A stretch of DNA of 64,000 nucleotides from Caldilineae bacterium (GTDB taxonomy: Bacteria; Chloroflexota; Anaerolineae; Epilineales; Epilineaceae). Location: assembly GCA_020634625.1 (NCBI GenBank), contig JACKBJ010000007.1:62001-126000 (forward strand), written 5' to 3'. Of this stretch, positions 30,701 through 38,724 are shown piece after piece. Numbering within the stretch: the stretch's first letter is position 1; each line of letters starts with the position of its first letter. Below the pieces are notes generated by a model. That model was not told the DNA's origin and searched no databases. It saw only the letters and a program-made list of their open reading frames with translations. The position numbers and the translations under genes are program-made.

Positions 30701-33223
30701 CCCGAGGTCGAGCCGGGCTGCGTCGGGCCGAACTACGTCCGCAACCCGGGCTTCGAGAAGCAGGGCCAGAGCTGGGGGCAGTTCAGCAGCAGCGGGCGTC
30801 AGCTCGTCTCGAGCGACATGGCGCGCACCGGCTTCTACTCGGCCCGCTTCGAGGCCTCGCCGTACCAGCCCGGCGACGAGCGGATCTACCAGATCGTCGA
30901 CTTCCCGCCCGACGTCACGGCCTCGAGCTTCTGGGTCGGGGACGTGGCGCGGGCGCACACGGTGATCGGCGACCCGCCGCCGGTCAGCGGCCTGGACCGC
31001 TTCCGGGCCATGCTGGTCGACCCGGCCAGCGGCCGCGAGCTGGTGCGGCTCTGGGAGTTCGACCCGGTGCCCGAGTGCGACATCGACCCGCCCTTCTACA
31101 ACCTGACGCCGGCCGAGCTGGACCGCGTCCGCGGCCGCCAGGTGGCCCTGGTGTTCCAGCTGCGGAAGGTCACCCGCGACGCCTGGTCGGTGATCGTACT
31201 GATCGACGAGGTGCACCTGACGGCTTGCGCGCCCTCGCCGCCCTGCCGGGTCGAGGGCAACAAGGTCGCCCAGCCGCGGGTGGTGGCCCCGGCGGGCGAG
31301 GTGACGGTGCTGATCGACCTGACGGGCATCGAGGGGGCCTGCCTGTCGCAGCGGCCGCCGGCCGACGTGGTGCTGGTGCTCGACCGCTCCGGCAGCATGC
31401 AGGACCAGGGCAAGATCGATGCCGCCAAGGCTGCCGCGCGCGCCTTCGTCGACCGGGTCGACCTGTCGCGCGACCAGCTGGCGCTGGTCAGCTTCGCCGA
31501 CAGCGCGCTGCTCGACCAGGGTCTGACGCGGCAGGCCGGCCTGGTTCGGGCGGCCATCGACCGGCAGGCCGCCAGCGGCAGCACCGACATCATCGGCGGC
31601 CTCGAGGTGGCGCGGGCCGAGCTCTCGAGCGGCCGCCACCTGGCGGGCAACCAGCCGGTCGTCGTCCTGCTCTCGGACGGCCAGCCGACCACCGGCGATC
31701 CGCGCGCCGCGGCCCAGGCGCTCAAGAGCGACGGGGCGCGCATCTTCACCATCGGCCTGGGCACGGACGTCGACCCCGACCTGATGCGGGCCCTGGCCTC
31801 CTCGCCGGCCGACTACTTCTTCGCGCCGGGCGCCGCGCAGCTGGATGCCATCTACCAGCAGATCGCCGGCGCCATCGGCGGCGCGCCGGCCACCAACCTG
31901 CGCCTGGTCGACCGGCTCTCGTCCTACGTCGAGCTCGTGCCGGGCTCCTTCACCGGCTCCCCGCCGCCGACGGTCAGCCGCGACGGCCGGACCCTGACCT
32001 GGGAGATTCCGCGCCTGGGCTTCGAGACCCGTGTCCTGAGCTACCGGGTGCGCATGACCCGCGTGCCGGGCACCTGGCCGACCAACGACTCGGCCAGCGT
32101 GAGCTATACGAACTCGCGCGGCCAGCCGGCTACCTTCAGCCTGCCGGTACCGCAGGTGACCGTGGTTGCGCCGCCGGAGCCGGGCACGACCGAGGCCGAG
32201 CCGAAGCCCGAGCTGATCTGTCGCGACCATGACCGCGACGATGGCTCGTTGCCCTCCAACCGCGTCGTGGAGTCCTGGTGGGACAGCCCGGACATCTGGG
32301 TCCGCAACGCGCCCGACGGCATCGAGGCGATGCAGAACCCGATCGCCGGCCAGGCCAACCAGGTCTACGTGCGGGTGCGCAACATCGGCAACGTGGCGGT
32401 CGACAACATCCAGGTCTGGGTCTACGACGCGGTCGGCGCCACCAACCTGCGCTGGCCGGACGACTGGATGCCGTCCATCGGATCGGCGTCGATCGCGCGG
32501 CTGGATGCCGGCTCGAGCGCCGTGGTGTCGGTGCCCTGGGTGCCATTGGGCGAGGGCCACTTCTGCTTCCTGGTCCGCATCGAAGCCCTGGCCGATCCGA
32601 TCAAGCTGGACGGCTGGGTGCCCTTCGACAACAACATCTGCCAGCGCAACGTGCAGATCATCGCCGCGCCGGGCGCGCCGGGCAGCGGCAGCTCGACCAC
32701 CGGCATCGGTATCGGCAACCGCAACCGCGGCTCCGGCTACGGTGGCCTGCGGGTCGGCTCGGGCAACCTGCCGCCCGGGGCGCGGGTGGTCATCGAGCTC
32801 GACCCGGTGCTCTACGACCGCTGGCAGGGGGCCGGCGGCCGGGTCATCGGCGGCCAGCTGCTGCCGGGTGAGAAGGCGATCGAGCTCGAGGTGACGCCCG
32901 GCCAGGGTGGCGAGCCGGGCAGCGCCAGCGGCGAGCTGGAGCGCCTGCCCTTCGAGGGCGAGGAGCAGCGTGGCCTCAAGGCCCGGATCGAGCTGCCCGG
33001 CAGCGGCCCGCCGCTGGCCGGGCTGGCGCAGGGCTCGGAGTGGCCGACGCTCCACATCAGCCAGCTGATCGACGGCCAGGTGGTCGGCGGCAACGTGCTG
33101 CAGCCCGAGCTGCGCTACCCGCACCGGCTCTACCTGCCCAGCCTGGCTCGGGTGGCCGAGGCCCGGAGCGCCGCCCTGCGGCTGCCGCCCTGGCTGCGGG
33201 GCTGGCGGCTGCCGGCGCGCTAG
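27752..33223 (+). CDS. Large secreted protein with three von Willebrand A domains
   Basis: The start at 27,752 follows AAGGGGGTG and opens a signal peptide (hydrophobic to about residue 36). The 1,823-residue product has, in order: a jelly-roll-like domain (about 74-250, FPSQGWTVFDNDG); vWA-like domain 1 (about 388-566) with MIDAS motif DTSGS; an IPT/TIG-like domain (568-653); a Pro/Thr linker; near copies of both (706-886 and 888-973); a carbohydrate-binding-like domain opening YVRNPGFE (about 985-1,160); a canonical vWA domain (1,163-1,376) with DRSGS, STD and LSDGQPT; a DUF11-like domain; and a CARDB-like domain (about 1,490-1,640, VRVRNIGNVAVDNIQVWVYD). It ends with HRLYLPSLAR and 24 more residues. 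It probably binds metal-dependent ligands at the cell surface; the partner is unknown. Confidence 0.85.
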   Translation: MRLRILTIPRQIAVALILIALLALGYGRASRAQADPGDAGRRGSGRDLLQLDAPRLPEVAPALARFAGPAQSTVVMREDFESSFPSQGWTVFDNDGATAGEYYWSNRCTGAGSQHSAWAVGGGASGRQIGSCNVAYPANADSWMAYGPLDFSSVSSAALDFKFWLNSECVGSQCSQKSDRLWALVSTDGQSFDGPWWAGDWYDDPAAVNGWISKTVDLSALAGEPRVYVAFVFQSDASTQYSGGAFVDDVALRVDLDACEPTASIRTLSTDRSCYAPGAQIGVFVDVTTSHSGQQVRVEAQLAQADVIWASGEATFGAPGQRVIPITVPADLFPDRYTVRAMMWDAVDDCFQGYSEITVSIDPACGTATGAPPSPGTPKPPPCPNAGPVDVVFVMDTSGSMDDEFQALCGQVASVVGELQAMGITVNYRILGISETRDCATGTVSGLLPGGRVDDSEDWAPAVADLAERYAWRAGHTRLIIPMSDEGPQNGSPTNDPGDDRDAINVAIALAKANQVVVSPVLGSGHEDEPAIAVLAQALASATGGQVFESSDPAADLADGIADLIGSAACTPVVCCVEPICVNTADETVRIRGSTFLTGASVRIGGLAARDVVRVSDSEIRARPAAGLGFGSWDLTVINPPGGWSHTLPAALQLGGCAGSPTPTPSWTPWPSNTPGPSATLRPTPTPSFTPPPTQNPLQPPCPNAGPVDVVFVMDTSGSMDDEFDALCGQVSDIVARLAGMSVGLRYRILGINEPRVCATEHVAGLLPGGQVNQQEDWAPAVADLAGRYGWLAGHARLIIPISDEGPEDGDPVNDPGDDRDAVNAAIAAARAGHVIVSPVLGTGFDAAVESLAQALAQGTGGRVFKTSDPAKDLADGIAQLIGAAACTPSISSVVPPCIETAAETIRILGATFLPGVTVEIGGRPAQGVIRISDAEIACRVDPTLGQGVFGVKVINPPGGWSHTAARALQVGNCGATQCPPTRPEVEPGCVGPNYVRNPGFEKQGQSWGQFSSSGRQLVSSDMARTGFYSARFEASPYQPGDERIYQIVDFPPDVTASSFWVGDVARAHTVIGDPPPVSGLDRFRAMLVDPASGRELVRLWEFDPVPECDIDPPFYNLTPAELDRVRGRQVALVFQLRKVTRDAWSVIVLIDEVHLTACAPSPPCRVEGNKVAQPRVVAPAGEVTVLIDLTGIEGACLSQRPPADVVLVLDRSGSMQDQGKIDAAKAAARAFVDRVDLSRDQLALVSFADSALLDQGLTRQAGLVRAAIDRQAASGSTDIIGGLEVARAELSSGRHLAGNQPVVVLLSDGQPTTGDPRAAAQALKSDGARIFTIGLGTDVDPDLMRALASSPADYFFAPGAAQLDAIYQQIAGAIGGAPATNLRLVDRLSSYVELVPGSFTGSPPPTVSRDGRTLTWEIPRLGFETRVLSYRVRMTRVPGTWPTNDSASVSYTNSRGQPATFSLPVPQVTVVAPPEPGTTEAEPKPELICRDHDRDDGSLPSNRVVESWWDSPDIWVRNAPDGIEAMQNPIAGQANQVYVRVRNIGNVAVDNIQVWVYDAVGATNLRWPDDWMPSIGSASIARLDAGSSAVVSVPWVPLGEGHFCFLVRIEALADPIKLDGWVPFDNNICQRNVQIIAAPGAPGSGSSTTGIGIGNRNRGSGYGGLRVGSGNLPPGARVVIELDPVLYDRWQGAGGRVIGGQLLPGEKAIELEVTPGQGGEPGSASGELERLPFEGEEQRGLKARIELPGSGPPLAGLAQGSEWPTLHISQLIDGQVVGGNVLQPELRYPHRLYLPSLARVAEARSAALRLPPWLRGWRLPAR
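28900..30665 (+). repeat. Tandem duplication of a vWA plus IPT module
   Basis: The segments about 28,900-29,710 and 29,855-30,665 encode the same vWA-IPT pair and remain very similar at DNA level; for example the stretch around the MIDAS motif DTSGSMDDE differs at only a few bases. They are separated by a Pro/Thr linker, which points to a recent internal duplication. Confidence 0.75.
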
Positions 33224-33275
33224 CGCCGGCTCGACTCGGGCGGGCGGCACACCGGCCGGGCAAGGCAGCGCGCCA

Positions 33276-33305
33276 GGGCGCCGTCCGTCCCCGCGGACGG
33301 CGCCC
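33276..33305 (+). terminator. Terminator after the vWA gene
   Basis: A perfect 12-bp stem, GGGCGCCGTCCG at 33,276-33,287 and its complement at 33,294-33,305, with a 6-base loop, lies 53 bp after the stop codon. It also separates the vWA gene from the Kelch gene. Confidence 0.65.
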
Positions 33306-33392
33306 CGCGATGCGAAACGTCGGCTGCCGGGGACGACCGGTCGCGCGACCGGCTCCGCCGGTTGGCGCCGGGCCGGCCGAGGGCCGGCCGGC

Positions 33393-35000
33393 TTGACCCT
33401 GGCCGGCCGGCTGCCGATCGGCCTGCTGCTGGCGGGCTTCGTGCTGGCGGGCGGTGTCCTGGCCGACGAGAACCACTGGCAGCTGCTGCGGCCCGGCGGT
33501 CGGGCTCCGCAGGCCCTGCAATGGGCGGCGCACACCTGGGACCCGGGCCGCAACATGCTGCTGGTCTTCGGCGGCACCGACCAGGTCGACGAGAAGAACG
33601 AGCTCTGGCGGCTGGACCTGGCCGCCGAGACCTGGGACCTGCTGCGGCCGCGCGGGACCCAGCCCGGGAGCCGACGCGAGGCTGCGATGGCCTTCGACCC
33701 GGTCGGCGACCGCGCCCTGGTCTTCGGCGGCTACGCCTTCGACACCGCCCGTTCCCGCCCGATCTACTACGACGACAGCTGGCTGCTCGAGCTAGGCGGC
33801 GCCGACGGCCCCGAATGGGTCAAGCTGCCCTTCGGCGCCGTCAAGCCCGCGGCTCGCCGCGGCGCCAGCCTGGTCCACCAGCCCGGCGCGGCGGGCGGCC
33901 CCGGACGGATGCTGCTCTTCGGCGGCTGGGATCACGTCAGCCGCCTGGGCTTCGCCGACGTCTGGGCCTTCGATCTGCAGCCGGGTCGCGAGGCCTGGAC
34001 CGAGCTCGGGGCCGCCTGCGCGCCCGGGCCCACGGCGCGCGATGGGCATTCGGCGATCTACGAGCCGCGCGACCAACGGATGATCGTCTTCGGTGGCTGG
34101 GACCGCGTGCGAAGCAGCTGGCGCACCCTGGACGATCTCTGGGCCTTCGACCTGTCGGGCCGCGGCGACTGCTGGCGGCGGATCGAGCCGCCGAGCCCCG
34201 TCCCACCGGCCCTGGCCTGGCATTCGGCGGTCTACGACGCCTGCCCGGCCAGCCCGCGCATGCTGGTCTTCGGCGGCCTGACGGGCAGCGGCAGCGCCAG
34301 CGGCGGCTACCGCGTCAGCGACACCAGCGCGAGCTGGTCCCTGGCGCTGGCCCTGCCCGGCATGGAGGCCTGGACCCAGCTGGATCCGAACGGGGCGCGC
34401 CCGCGACCGCGCGATGCGCACGCCGCCGCGCTCGACCCGTCCGGTCGGCGCAAGGTGATCTTCGGCGGCTGGGAGAACGAGGGCGAGCTGCTGCGCGATG
34501 TCTGGGCGCTCGAGCTGGCGCCCTGCGCGGCGCCGACCGCGGAAGCGACGCCCAGCCCGAGCCCGACCGCCAGCAGCGAGCCGACGCCGAGCTCCCAGCC
34601 GCCCGCGACCCCCAGCCCGAGCGCGAGCCCATCGCCGACCGCTTCGGATACGCCGGCCGGTCCACCGAGCGTCACGCCGGATCGCGTCGGGACCTCCGTC
34701 GCGGCGACCCTGACCGCCGCGGCCCCGACCCGGCCGGCCAGCGCGACCCCGGACGCGGTCGGCACCAGCGTCGCGGCGACCCTGACCGCCGCCGCGCCGA
34801 CGCCGCGGCCCAGCCCGACGCCCGACCTGGTCGGCACGGCCGTGGCGGCCACGCTGACGGCGGTCGCCCAGCCTGCACCGGCGCTCTGGCTGCCCTGGCT
34901 GGGCCGTGCGGCGCTCGGGACGGCGGCTCAGGCCTCGACGCGGAAGTTGCGCATCATGCCCCCGTCTTCGTGCTCGAGCAGATGGCAGTGGTGCAGGTAG
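33393..35000 (+). CDS. Secreted Kelch-repeat protein
   Basis: The 535-residue product starts at a TTG (33,393) directly before a signal peptide (RLPIGLLLAGFVLAGGVLA); no ATG or GTG fits, and the ribosome-binding site is poor, so the start is tentative. Six Kelch-type blades carry LLVFGG, ALVFGG, MLLFGG, MIVFGG, MLVFGG and KVIFGG, consistent with a beta-propeller. A Ser/Pro/Thr linker (from about residue 385) contains three copies of a VGTSVAATLTA unit, then LWLPWLGRAAL, the tail type shared by secreted proteins here. The frame then runs about 26 residues further, into the antisense of the multicopper oxidase gene (73-bp overlap). The ligand is unknown. Confidence 0.8.
   Translation: MTLAGRLPIGLLLAGFVLAGGVLADENHWQLLRPGGRAPQALQWAAHTWDPGRNMLLVFGGTDQVDEKNELWRLDLAAETWDLLRPRGTQPGSRREAAMAFDPVGDRALVFGGYAFDTARSRPIYYDDSWLLELGGADGPEWVKLPFGAVKPAARRGASLVHQPGAAGGPGRMLLFGGWDHVSRLGFADVWAFDLQPGREAWTELGAACAPGPTARDGHSAIYEPRDQRMIVFGGWDRVRSSWRTLDDLWAFDLSGRGDCWRRIEPPSPVPPALAWHSAVYDACPASPRMLVFGGLTGSGSASGGYRVSDTSASWSLALALPGMEAWTQLDPNGARPRPRDAHAAALDPSGRRKVIFGGWENEGELLRDVWALELAPCAAPTAEATPSPSPTASSEPTPSSQPPATPSPSASPSPTASDTPAGPPSVTPDRVGTSVAATLTAAAPTRPASATPDAVGTSVAATLTAAAPTPRPSPTPDLVGTAVAATLTAVAQPAPALWLPWLGRAALGTAAQASTRKLRIMPPSSCSSRWQWCR
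34678..34873 (+). repeat. Three short repeats in the Kelch protein linker
   Basis: Three units of about 70 bp encode PD-x-VGT-[SA]-VAATLTA, joined by Pro/Thr-rich pieces. They form the spacer between the propeller and the terminal tail. Confidence 0.7.
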
Positions 35001-36544
35001 AGACCGGTGAAGCCCTCGAAGCGGGCCCGGATCCGCACCCGCTCGCCCGGCATGACCAGCACCGTGTCGCGCCAGCCCTCGTCGACGAAGCCGTCGCGGA
35101 CCGTGGCGTAGGCAGCCGCGAAGCGCGGGTCGGGGTCACGCCCGACGACGCGGAACTGGACCAGGTGCAGGTGCATCGCGTGCGGCATCTGCATCATGCC
35201 GCCCATGCCCATGCCGCCGCTGCCGTTGACCCATTCCCAGACCTCCTCGGCGCCCAGCGCGACCCGCTCGTCGGCCGCCACGGCCTCCATCTCGAAGCTG
35301 CGCCCGTCGAGGGTCCAGCGACCCTGCTGCATGAGCAGGCGGAAGCTCCGGTCGGCCGGACCGTCCTGCGTGGGCAGGCTGGGGCGGCCTCCCTTGCTGC
35401 GGACCGTCGGCCGGTCCGTCGCCGGCGGCAGCGGCTGCAGGCCCGGGCTGGCCGCGGCCCAGCCGCCACGGCTCCCAGCGCCCCGTAGCAGGGACGGCAG
35501 GAAGAGGGTCGCGGCCGCCGTCGGCTCGGCCGCGCGAAAGCGCGCCACCGGGAAGCGGGCGGCAAGCGGCAAGCGGGTGGCCAGCGCCATCATGCCGCCC
35601 GCGCCGTCCTCGAAGCCCAGATGCTCCAGGCGTAGCTCGCCGTCCTCGGCGAGCGGGCCGAAGTCGGCCAGCAGGGTCAGGCGCTGGCCGGGCGCCAGCA
35701 TGGCGTAGGGCTTGTCCAGGGCCGGCTCCAGCGCGCCGCCGTCGGTCCCCAATACCCGCACCGGTCGGCCGTCGGACCAGCCCAGCTTGAAGCTGCGGTG
35801 GGTGGCGCCGTTGAGCAGGCGCAGCCGCAGCGGCTCGGCCGGAACCCGCAGCTCGGGCGCGGGGCGGCCGTTGACGAAGACCTCGTCGCCCAAGAAGCCC
35901 ATCGGCGTCGGATCGTAGACCAGGGCGCCGGCCGCATCGAAGCGCCGGTCCTGCAGCACCAGCGCCAGCTCCCGCGGCGTCGCTTCGGCCGGCTGCGACT
36001 CGGCCGGGTCGATCAGGAGCAGGCCGGCCAGGCCGTGGTAGACCTGCCAGGCCGTCCGACCGTGCGGATGGGGGTGAAACCAGTAGGTGGCCGGCTGGTT
36101 GCGCAGCGCGAAGTCGTAGACCCGCCCGGCGCCGGGCTCGACGGCGTGCCGCGGATGGCCGTCCATGTCGTCCGGCATCTCCAGTCCGTGCCAATGGACG
36201 GTCGTCGGCTCCGCCAGCGCGTTCCTGAAGTGGATGCGCAGACGCTGGCCGCGCCGTGCGCGCAGGACGGGACCCGGAAAGGGCGGCCCGGGATCCCAGA
36301 CGGCAGCCGGATCGCCGGCGATCACGCGGGCGCGGTAGCGCAGCATCGTCTCGACGCAGTCGGGTCGGAGCGCGATCGGCTCCAAGCCGGCCTCCAGGGC
36401 CAGCTCGAGATCCGGCCCGGTCTGGGCGAGGGCGGCCGGGACGGCCGGCACGCCGCGCTCGGGGCCGAAGGCTGCTCGGCCGCAGGCCAGCGCGCCGGCG
36501 CCCAGGCCGGCCAGCTTGAGGAATCGCCGGCGTTCGGGCTGCAT
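34928..36544 (-). CDS. Tat-exported multicopper oxidase
   Basis: The 538-residue product begins with a twin-arginine signal (RRRFLKLAGLGAGALA), so it is exported folded. Copper ligands of a three-domain oxidase are all visible: HWHG, HPHPHG, HAMHLH (in place of the usual HPxHxH) and the terminal HCHLLEHEDGGM, which gives the Cys and His ligands of the type 1 copper and the axial Met. It belongs with the CueO/CotA/bilirubin oxidase group that oxidises Cu(I), phenols or Mn(II). A Met-rich patch (GGMGMGGMMQMPHAM) just before the third copper motif recalls Met-rich copper-binding segments in CueO and suggests cuprous oxidase activity, which is inference. It converges on the Kelch gene and is divergent from the pRiA4b-like gene. 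Confidence 0.88.
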   Translation of the reverse strand: MQPERRRFLKLAGLGAGALACGRAAFGPERGVPAVPAALAQTGPDLELALEAGLEPIALRPDCVETMLRYRARVIAGDPAAVWDPGPPFPGPVLRARRGQRLRIHFRNALAEPTTVHWHGLEMPDDMDGHPRHAVEPGAGRVYDFALRNQPATYWFHPHPHGRTAWQVYHGLAGLLLIDPAESQPAEATPRELALVLQDRRFDAAGALVYDPTPMGFLGDEVFVNGRPAPELRVPAEPLRLRLLNGATHRSFKLGWSDGRPVRVLGTDGGALEPALDKPYAMLAPGQRLTLLADFGPLAEDGELRLEHLGFEDGAGGMMALATRLPLAARFPVARFRAAEPTAAATLFLPSLLRGAGSRGGWAAASPGLQPLPPATDRPTVRSKGGRPSLPTQDGPADRSFRLLMQQGRWTLDGRSFEMEAVAADERVALGAEEVWEWVNGSGGMGMGGMMQMPHAMHLHLVQFRVVGRDPDPRFAAAYATVRDGFVDEGWRDTVLVMPGERVRIRARFEGFTGLYLHHCHLLEHEDGGMMRNFRVEA

Positions 36545-36614
36545 GATCGGGTCTCCTTCGCGGCCTCGCGGCCGCTCGCGCTGCGACGGCCGAGCGGCGG
36601 CCAGACTCGCCCGT

Positions 36615-36644
36615 ATGGTAGCGTCGCGCCCGGGCTTCCGACCA
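36615..36644 (-). promoter_or_regulatory. Possible promoter of the multicopper oxidase gene
   Basis: Reading the minus strand, TGGTCG (36,644-36,639) is followed after 18 bp by TACCAT (36,620-36,615), about 70 bp before the start codon. Confidence 0.35.
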
Positions 36645-36684
36645 TCCCAGCCGGCCGGTCACCGCGCGCTGCGCCGGCCGGGAC

Positions 36685-36690
36685 TATAAT
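36685..36690 (+). promoter_or_regulatory. TATAAT -10 element before the pRiA4b-like gene
   Basis: A perfect TATAAT in a GC-rich spacer lies 62 bp before the ATG at 36,753. No good -35 is visible at 16-18 bp. Confidence 0.4.
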
Positions 36691-36752
36691 CGACGTGCCT
36701 GCTGCCTGCGGGCCTCGTGCCAGCCGGGCGCGGAATCGACGGAGGCCAGACC

Positions 36753-37325
36753 ATGAGCCAGCCCGAACCCAGCATCTACCGGCTGAAGATTCGCCTCCTG
36801 CAGATCGAGCCGCCGATCTGGCGGCGCCTCGAGGTCTCCGGCGGGGTCGACCTCGAGCAGCTGGGCTCGATCATTCAGACCGCCATGGGATGGAGCGGAG
36901 AGCACCTCGGTGCCTTCAGCATCGGCGGCATCGAGTTCACCGACCCCGAGACGGTGGCCGAGCTTCGGGAGGACGAGATCGAGGCCGAGGTGGCCGAGGA
37001 CTTCCGCCTGGACGCCGTGCTGGGCCGCGCCGGCCAGCGCTTCCAGTACGACTACGACTTCGCCGACGAGTGGGAGCACCGCATCGAGATCGAGGCCATC
37101 GAGCCGGCCGAGCCGGGCCAGCGCTATCCGCGCTGCCTGGCCGGCGAGCGCGCCTGTCCGCCCGAGGACATCGGCGGTCCGGAGGGCTACGAGGCCTTCC
37201 TGGAGGCCTGGCGCGACCCCGGGCAGCCCGATCACCGCGACGCCCGGGCCTACGTCGCCGCCGACTACGATCCGGACCGCTTCGACCTGGCGGCCGCGGT
37301 GCAGGCCCTGGCGGCGCTGGGCTGA
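36753..37325 (+). CDS. pRiA4b ORF-3-like protein
   Basis: The 190-residue product matches the plasmid pRiA4b ORF-3 family (PF07929), which is widespread in bacteria, often as a passenger or near mobile elements, and has no known biochemical function. Typical features are the N-terminal YRLKIRLLQIEPPIWRRLEV, the LGSIIQTAMGWSGEHL segment, the aromatic-acidic core QYDYDFADEWEHRIEIE, and a conserved RYPRCLAGERACPPEDIGG block. The start at 36,753 follows GGAGG at about 8 bp. It is a single gene under a likely promoter at 36,685. No transposase is nearby, so a mobile origin is not evident here. Confidence 0.88.
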   Translation: MSQPEPSIYRLKIRLLQIEPPIWRRLEVSGGVDLEQLGSIIQTAMGWSGEHLGAFSIGGIEFTDPETVAELREDEIEAEVAEDFRLDAVLGRAGQRFQYDYDFADEWEHRIEIEAIEPAEPGQRYPRCLAGERACPPEDIGGPEGYEAFLEAWRDPGQPDHRDARAYVAADYDPDRFDLAAAVQALAALG

Positions 37326-37382
37326 GCGAATCTGCGCCGCGACGCTAAGTCCAGCCTGCCTCGGGTGTCCTGTAAGGCGAGA

Positions 37383-37399
37383 CGGAGCGCCCCGCTCCG
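37383..37399 (+). terminator. Short hairpin between two genes
   Basis: CGGAGCG and its complement CGCTCCG with a CCC loop form a 7-bp stem, 58 bp after the pRiA4b-like stop. It may terminate that gene or be part of the next leader. Confidence 0.35.
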
Positions 37400-37424
37400 C
37401 GAGCATCCACGAGGAGACCCTTCC

Positions 37425-38021
37425 ATGACGCAGATTGCCCGTCACGTCACCCGAATCCTGGCCCTGGCGCTCTTGGCGGCCGCCTTCGGCTTCGCGCTGG
37501 GCCTGGGCTCGGCGCAGGCGGCGCCGCTCGGCCAGACCGAGCCCCGACCGGCTCCGGCCCAGCCCGCCGACTGCAAGGATGCCTGCCAGAAGCGCGCCGA
37601 AGCCTGGCTGGCCCGCTGCAAGGCCGGCAGCGGCGAGAACTGCGAGTCGGAAGCGCGCCAGATGCTGGCCCGGTGCCTGGCGTCCTGCCAGCCTTCGATC
37701 GCGCCACAGCCCGACGACTGCTCGACGGCTTGCGCCAGCCGTGTCCGAGCCTGGTACGCCAGCTGTGTCGAGCGAGGCGGCGAGGATTGCGGCGCGCAGG
37801 CGCGCGAGCTCCTGGCCAAATGCACCGCCTCCTGCGCGCCGAGCCGGCCGGTCGACTGCCAGCGCACCTGCCGCGAGCGGGCGGTGGCCTTCCTGACCCG
37901 CTGTCAGGCCGCCGGCGGCGAAGGCTGCGCCGCACAGGCGCGCGCGCTGTACCAGCGCTGCCAGGCGAGCTGTGGGCGCGGTTCGGTCTCGCCCATCGCG
38001 CCGAGCCCGCGCCGGCCCTGA
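37425..38021 (+). CDS. Secreted cysteine-rich protein with three symmetric Cys repeats
   Basis: The 198-residue product starts at the ATG at 37,425 (GAGGAG 11 bp upstream). A signal peptide runs to about residue 32, with a likely cleavage after AQA. The mature part has three repeats of exactly 39 residues, each with six cysteines spaced C-x3-C-x10-C-x7-C-x10-C-x3-C, joined by Pro-rich linkers. The spacing is mirror-symmetric, and the sequence between cysteines looks helical with a Gly-rich turn in the middle (for example ERGGED), so each repeat is probably a disulfide-stapled helical hairpin. I do not recognise a family. It precedes the ECF sigma factor but a strong hairpin separates them. 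Confidence 0.75.
   Translation: MTQIARHVTRILALALLAAAFGFALGLGSAQAAPLGQTEPRPAPAQPADCKDACQKRAEAWLARCKAGSGENCESEARQMLARCLASCQPSIAPQPDDCSTACASRVRAWYASCVERGGEDCGAQARELLAKCTASCAPSRPVDCQRTCRERAVAFLTRCQAAGGEGCAAQARALYQRCQASCGRGSVSPIAPSPRRP
37572..37973 (+). repeat. Three 39-residue symmetric Cys repeats
   Basis: The units lie at 37,572-37,688, 37,719-37,835 and 37,857-37,973. All three keep the same spacing of six cysteines (3-10-7-10-3) while the other residues have diverged, so the cysteine pattern is under selection. Confidence 0.85.
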
Positions 38022-38040
38022 TCGCGGCGTCGGTCCCAAC

Positions 38041-38077
38041 CGGCCGGCTTCGACTCGGGCCGCATCGAAGCCGGCCG
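38041..38077 (+). terminator. Strong hairpin after the Cys-rich gene
   Basis: A perfect 13-bp stem, CGGCCGGCTTCGA at 38,041-38,053 and its complement at 38,065-38,077, has an 11-base loop and lies 20 bp after the stop codon. Confidence 0.6.
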
Positions 38078-38117
38078 TCCAGCGTCCGACGGCCGACGCA
38101 CGAGCGAGAGACAAGGG

Positions 38118-38724
38118 GTGCGGGTGCAGCGCAGCATCGAGGCGGCCGTCACGCAGCGCCGGGGGATCTCGGAGGTCGCCGCGAGCGAGCCCGCCCTCGT
38201 CGCGCGCGCAGCCCAGGGGGATCGCGCCGCATTCGGCGAGCTCTATCAGGCCTATCTCGACCGCGTGTACGGCCACGTCTGCTTTCGCTTGCATGACGCG
38301 GAGACGGCCGCCGACCTCACGCAGGAGGTCTTCATTGAAGGCCTTTCGCAAGCTCGACACCTTGAAACAGACCGACCGATTCGCGGCCTGGTTGTTCCAG
38401 ATCGCCCACAACGCGGTCATCAACCACCAGCGCCGGCGCTGGGATCGGCCGACCGAGGCGGCCCTGCTCGACCGCCTGCCCGCGGGCGACCCGATGCCCG
38501 AGGAGGCCGTCGGCCAGGAGCTCGACCTGGACCGGGTGCTCGAGGCCGCGGCGGGTCTGACCGACCTGCAGCGCCAGGTCCTGGCGCTGCGCTTCGTCTC
38601 GGGGCTGAGCGTGGCCGAGACGGCGTCGATCATGGATCGCCGTCCGAACGCCATCCACAACCTGCAACACAACGCGCTGGCGGCCCTGCGGCGCCAGCTC
38701 AGCCGAGCGGAGGCAGCCCGATGA
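38118..38724 (+). pseudogene. ECF-type RNA polymerase sigma factor, frameshifted
   Basis: The N-terminal frame encodes sigma region 2 (ALVARAAQGDRAAFGELY, then AADLTQEVF). At about 38,333-38,335 the frame is lost. Removing one A from gtcttcattgaag restores V-F-L-K-A-F-R-K-L-D, which continues region 2 and leads to region 4 (LTDLQRQVLALRFVSGLSV, then an HTH with NAIHNLQHNALAALRRQL). The gene ends at 38,724. The start could be GTG at 38,118 or 38,124, the latter 5 bp after AAGGGG. The stop overlaps the start of the DUF5667 gene (ATGA), the usual layout for a sigma factor and its regulator. A single-base sequencing error would explain it; otherwise the sigma factor is dead. Confidence 0.8.

Noticed and set aside
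38325..38340. Programmed frameshift in the sigma factor
   Set aside because: No slippery heptamer, no stem at the right distance, and the correction is a simple one-base deletion.
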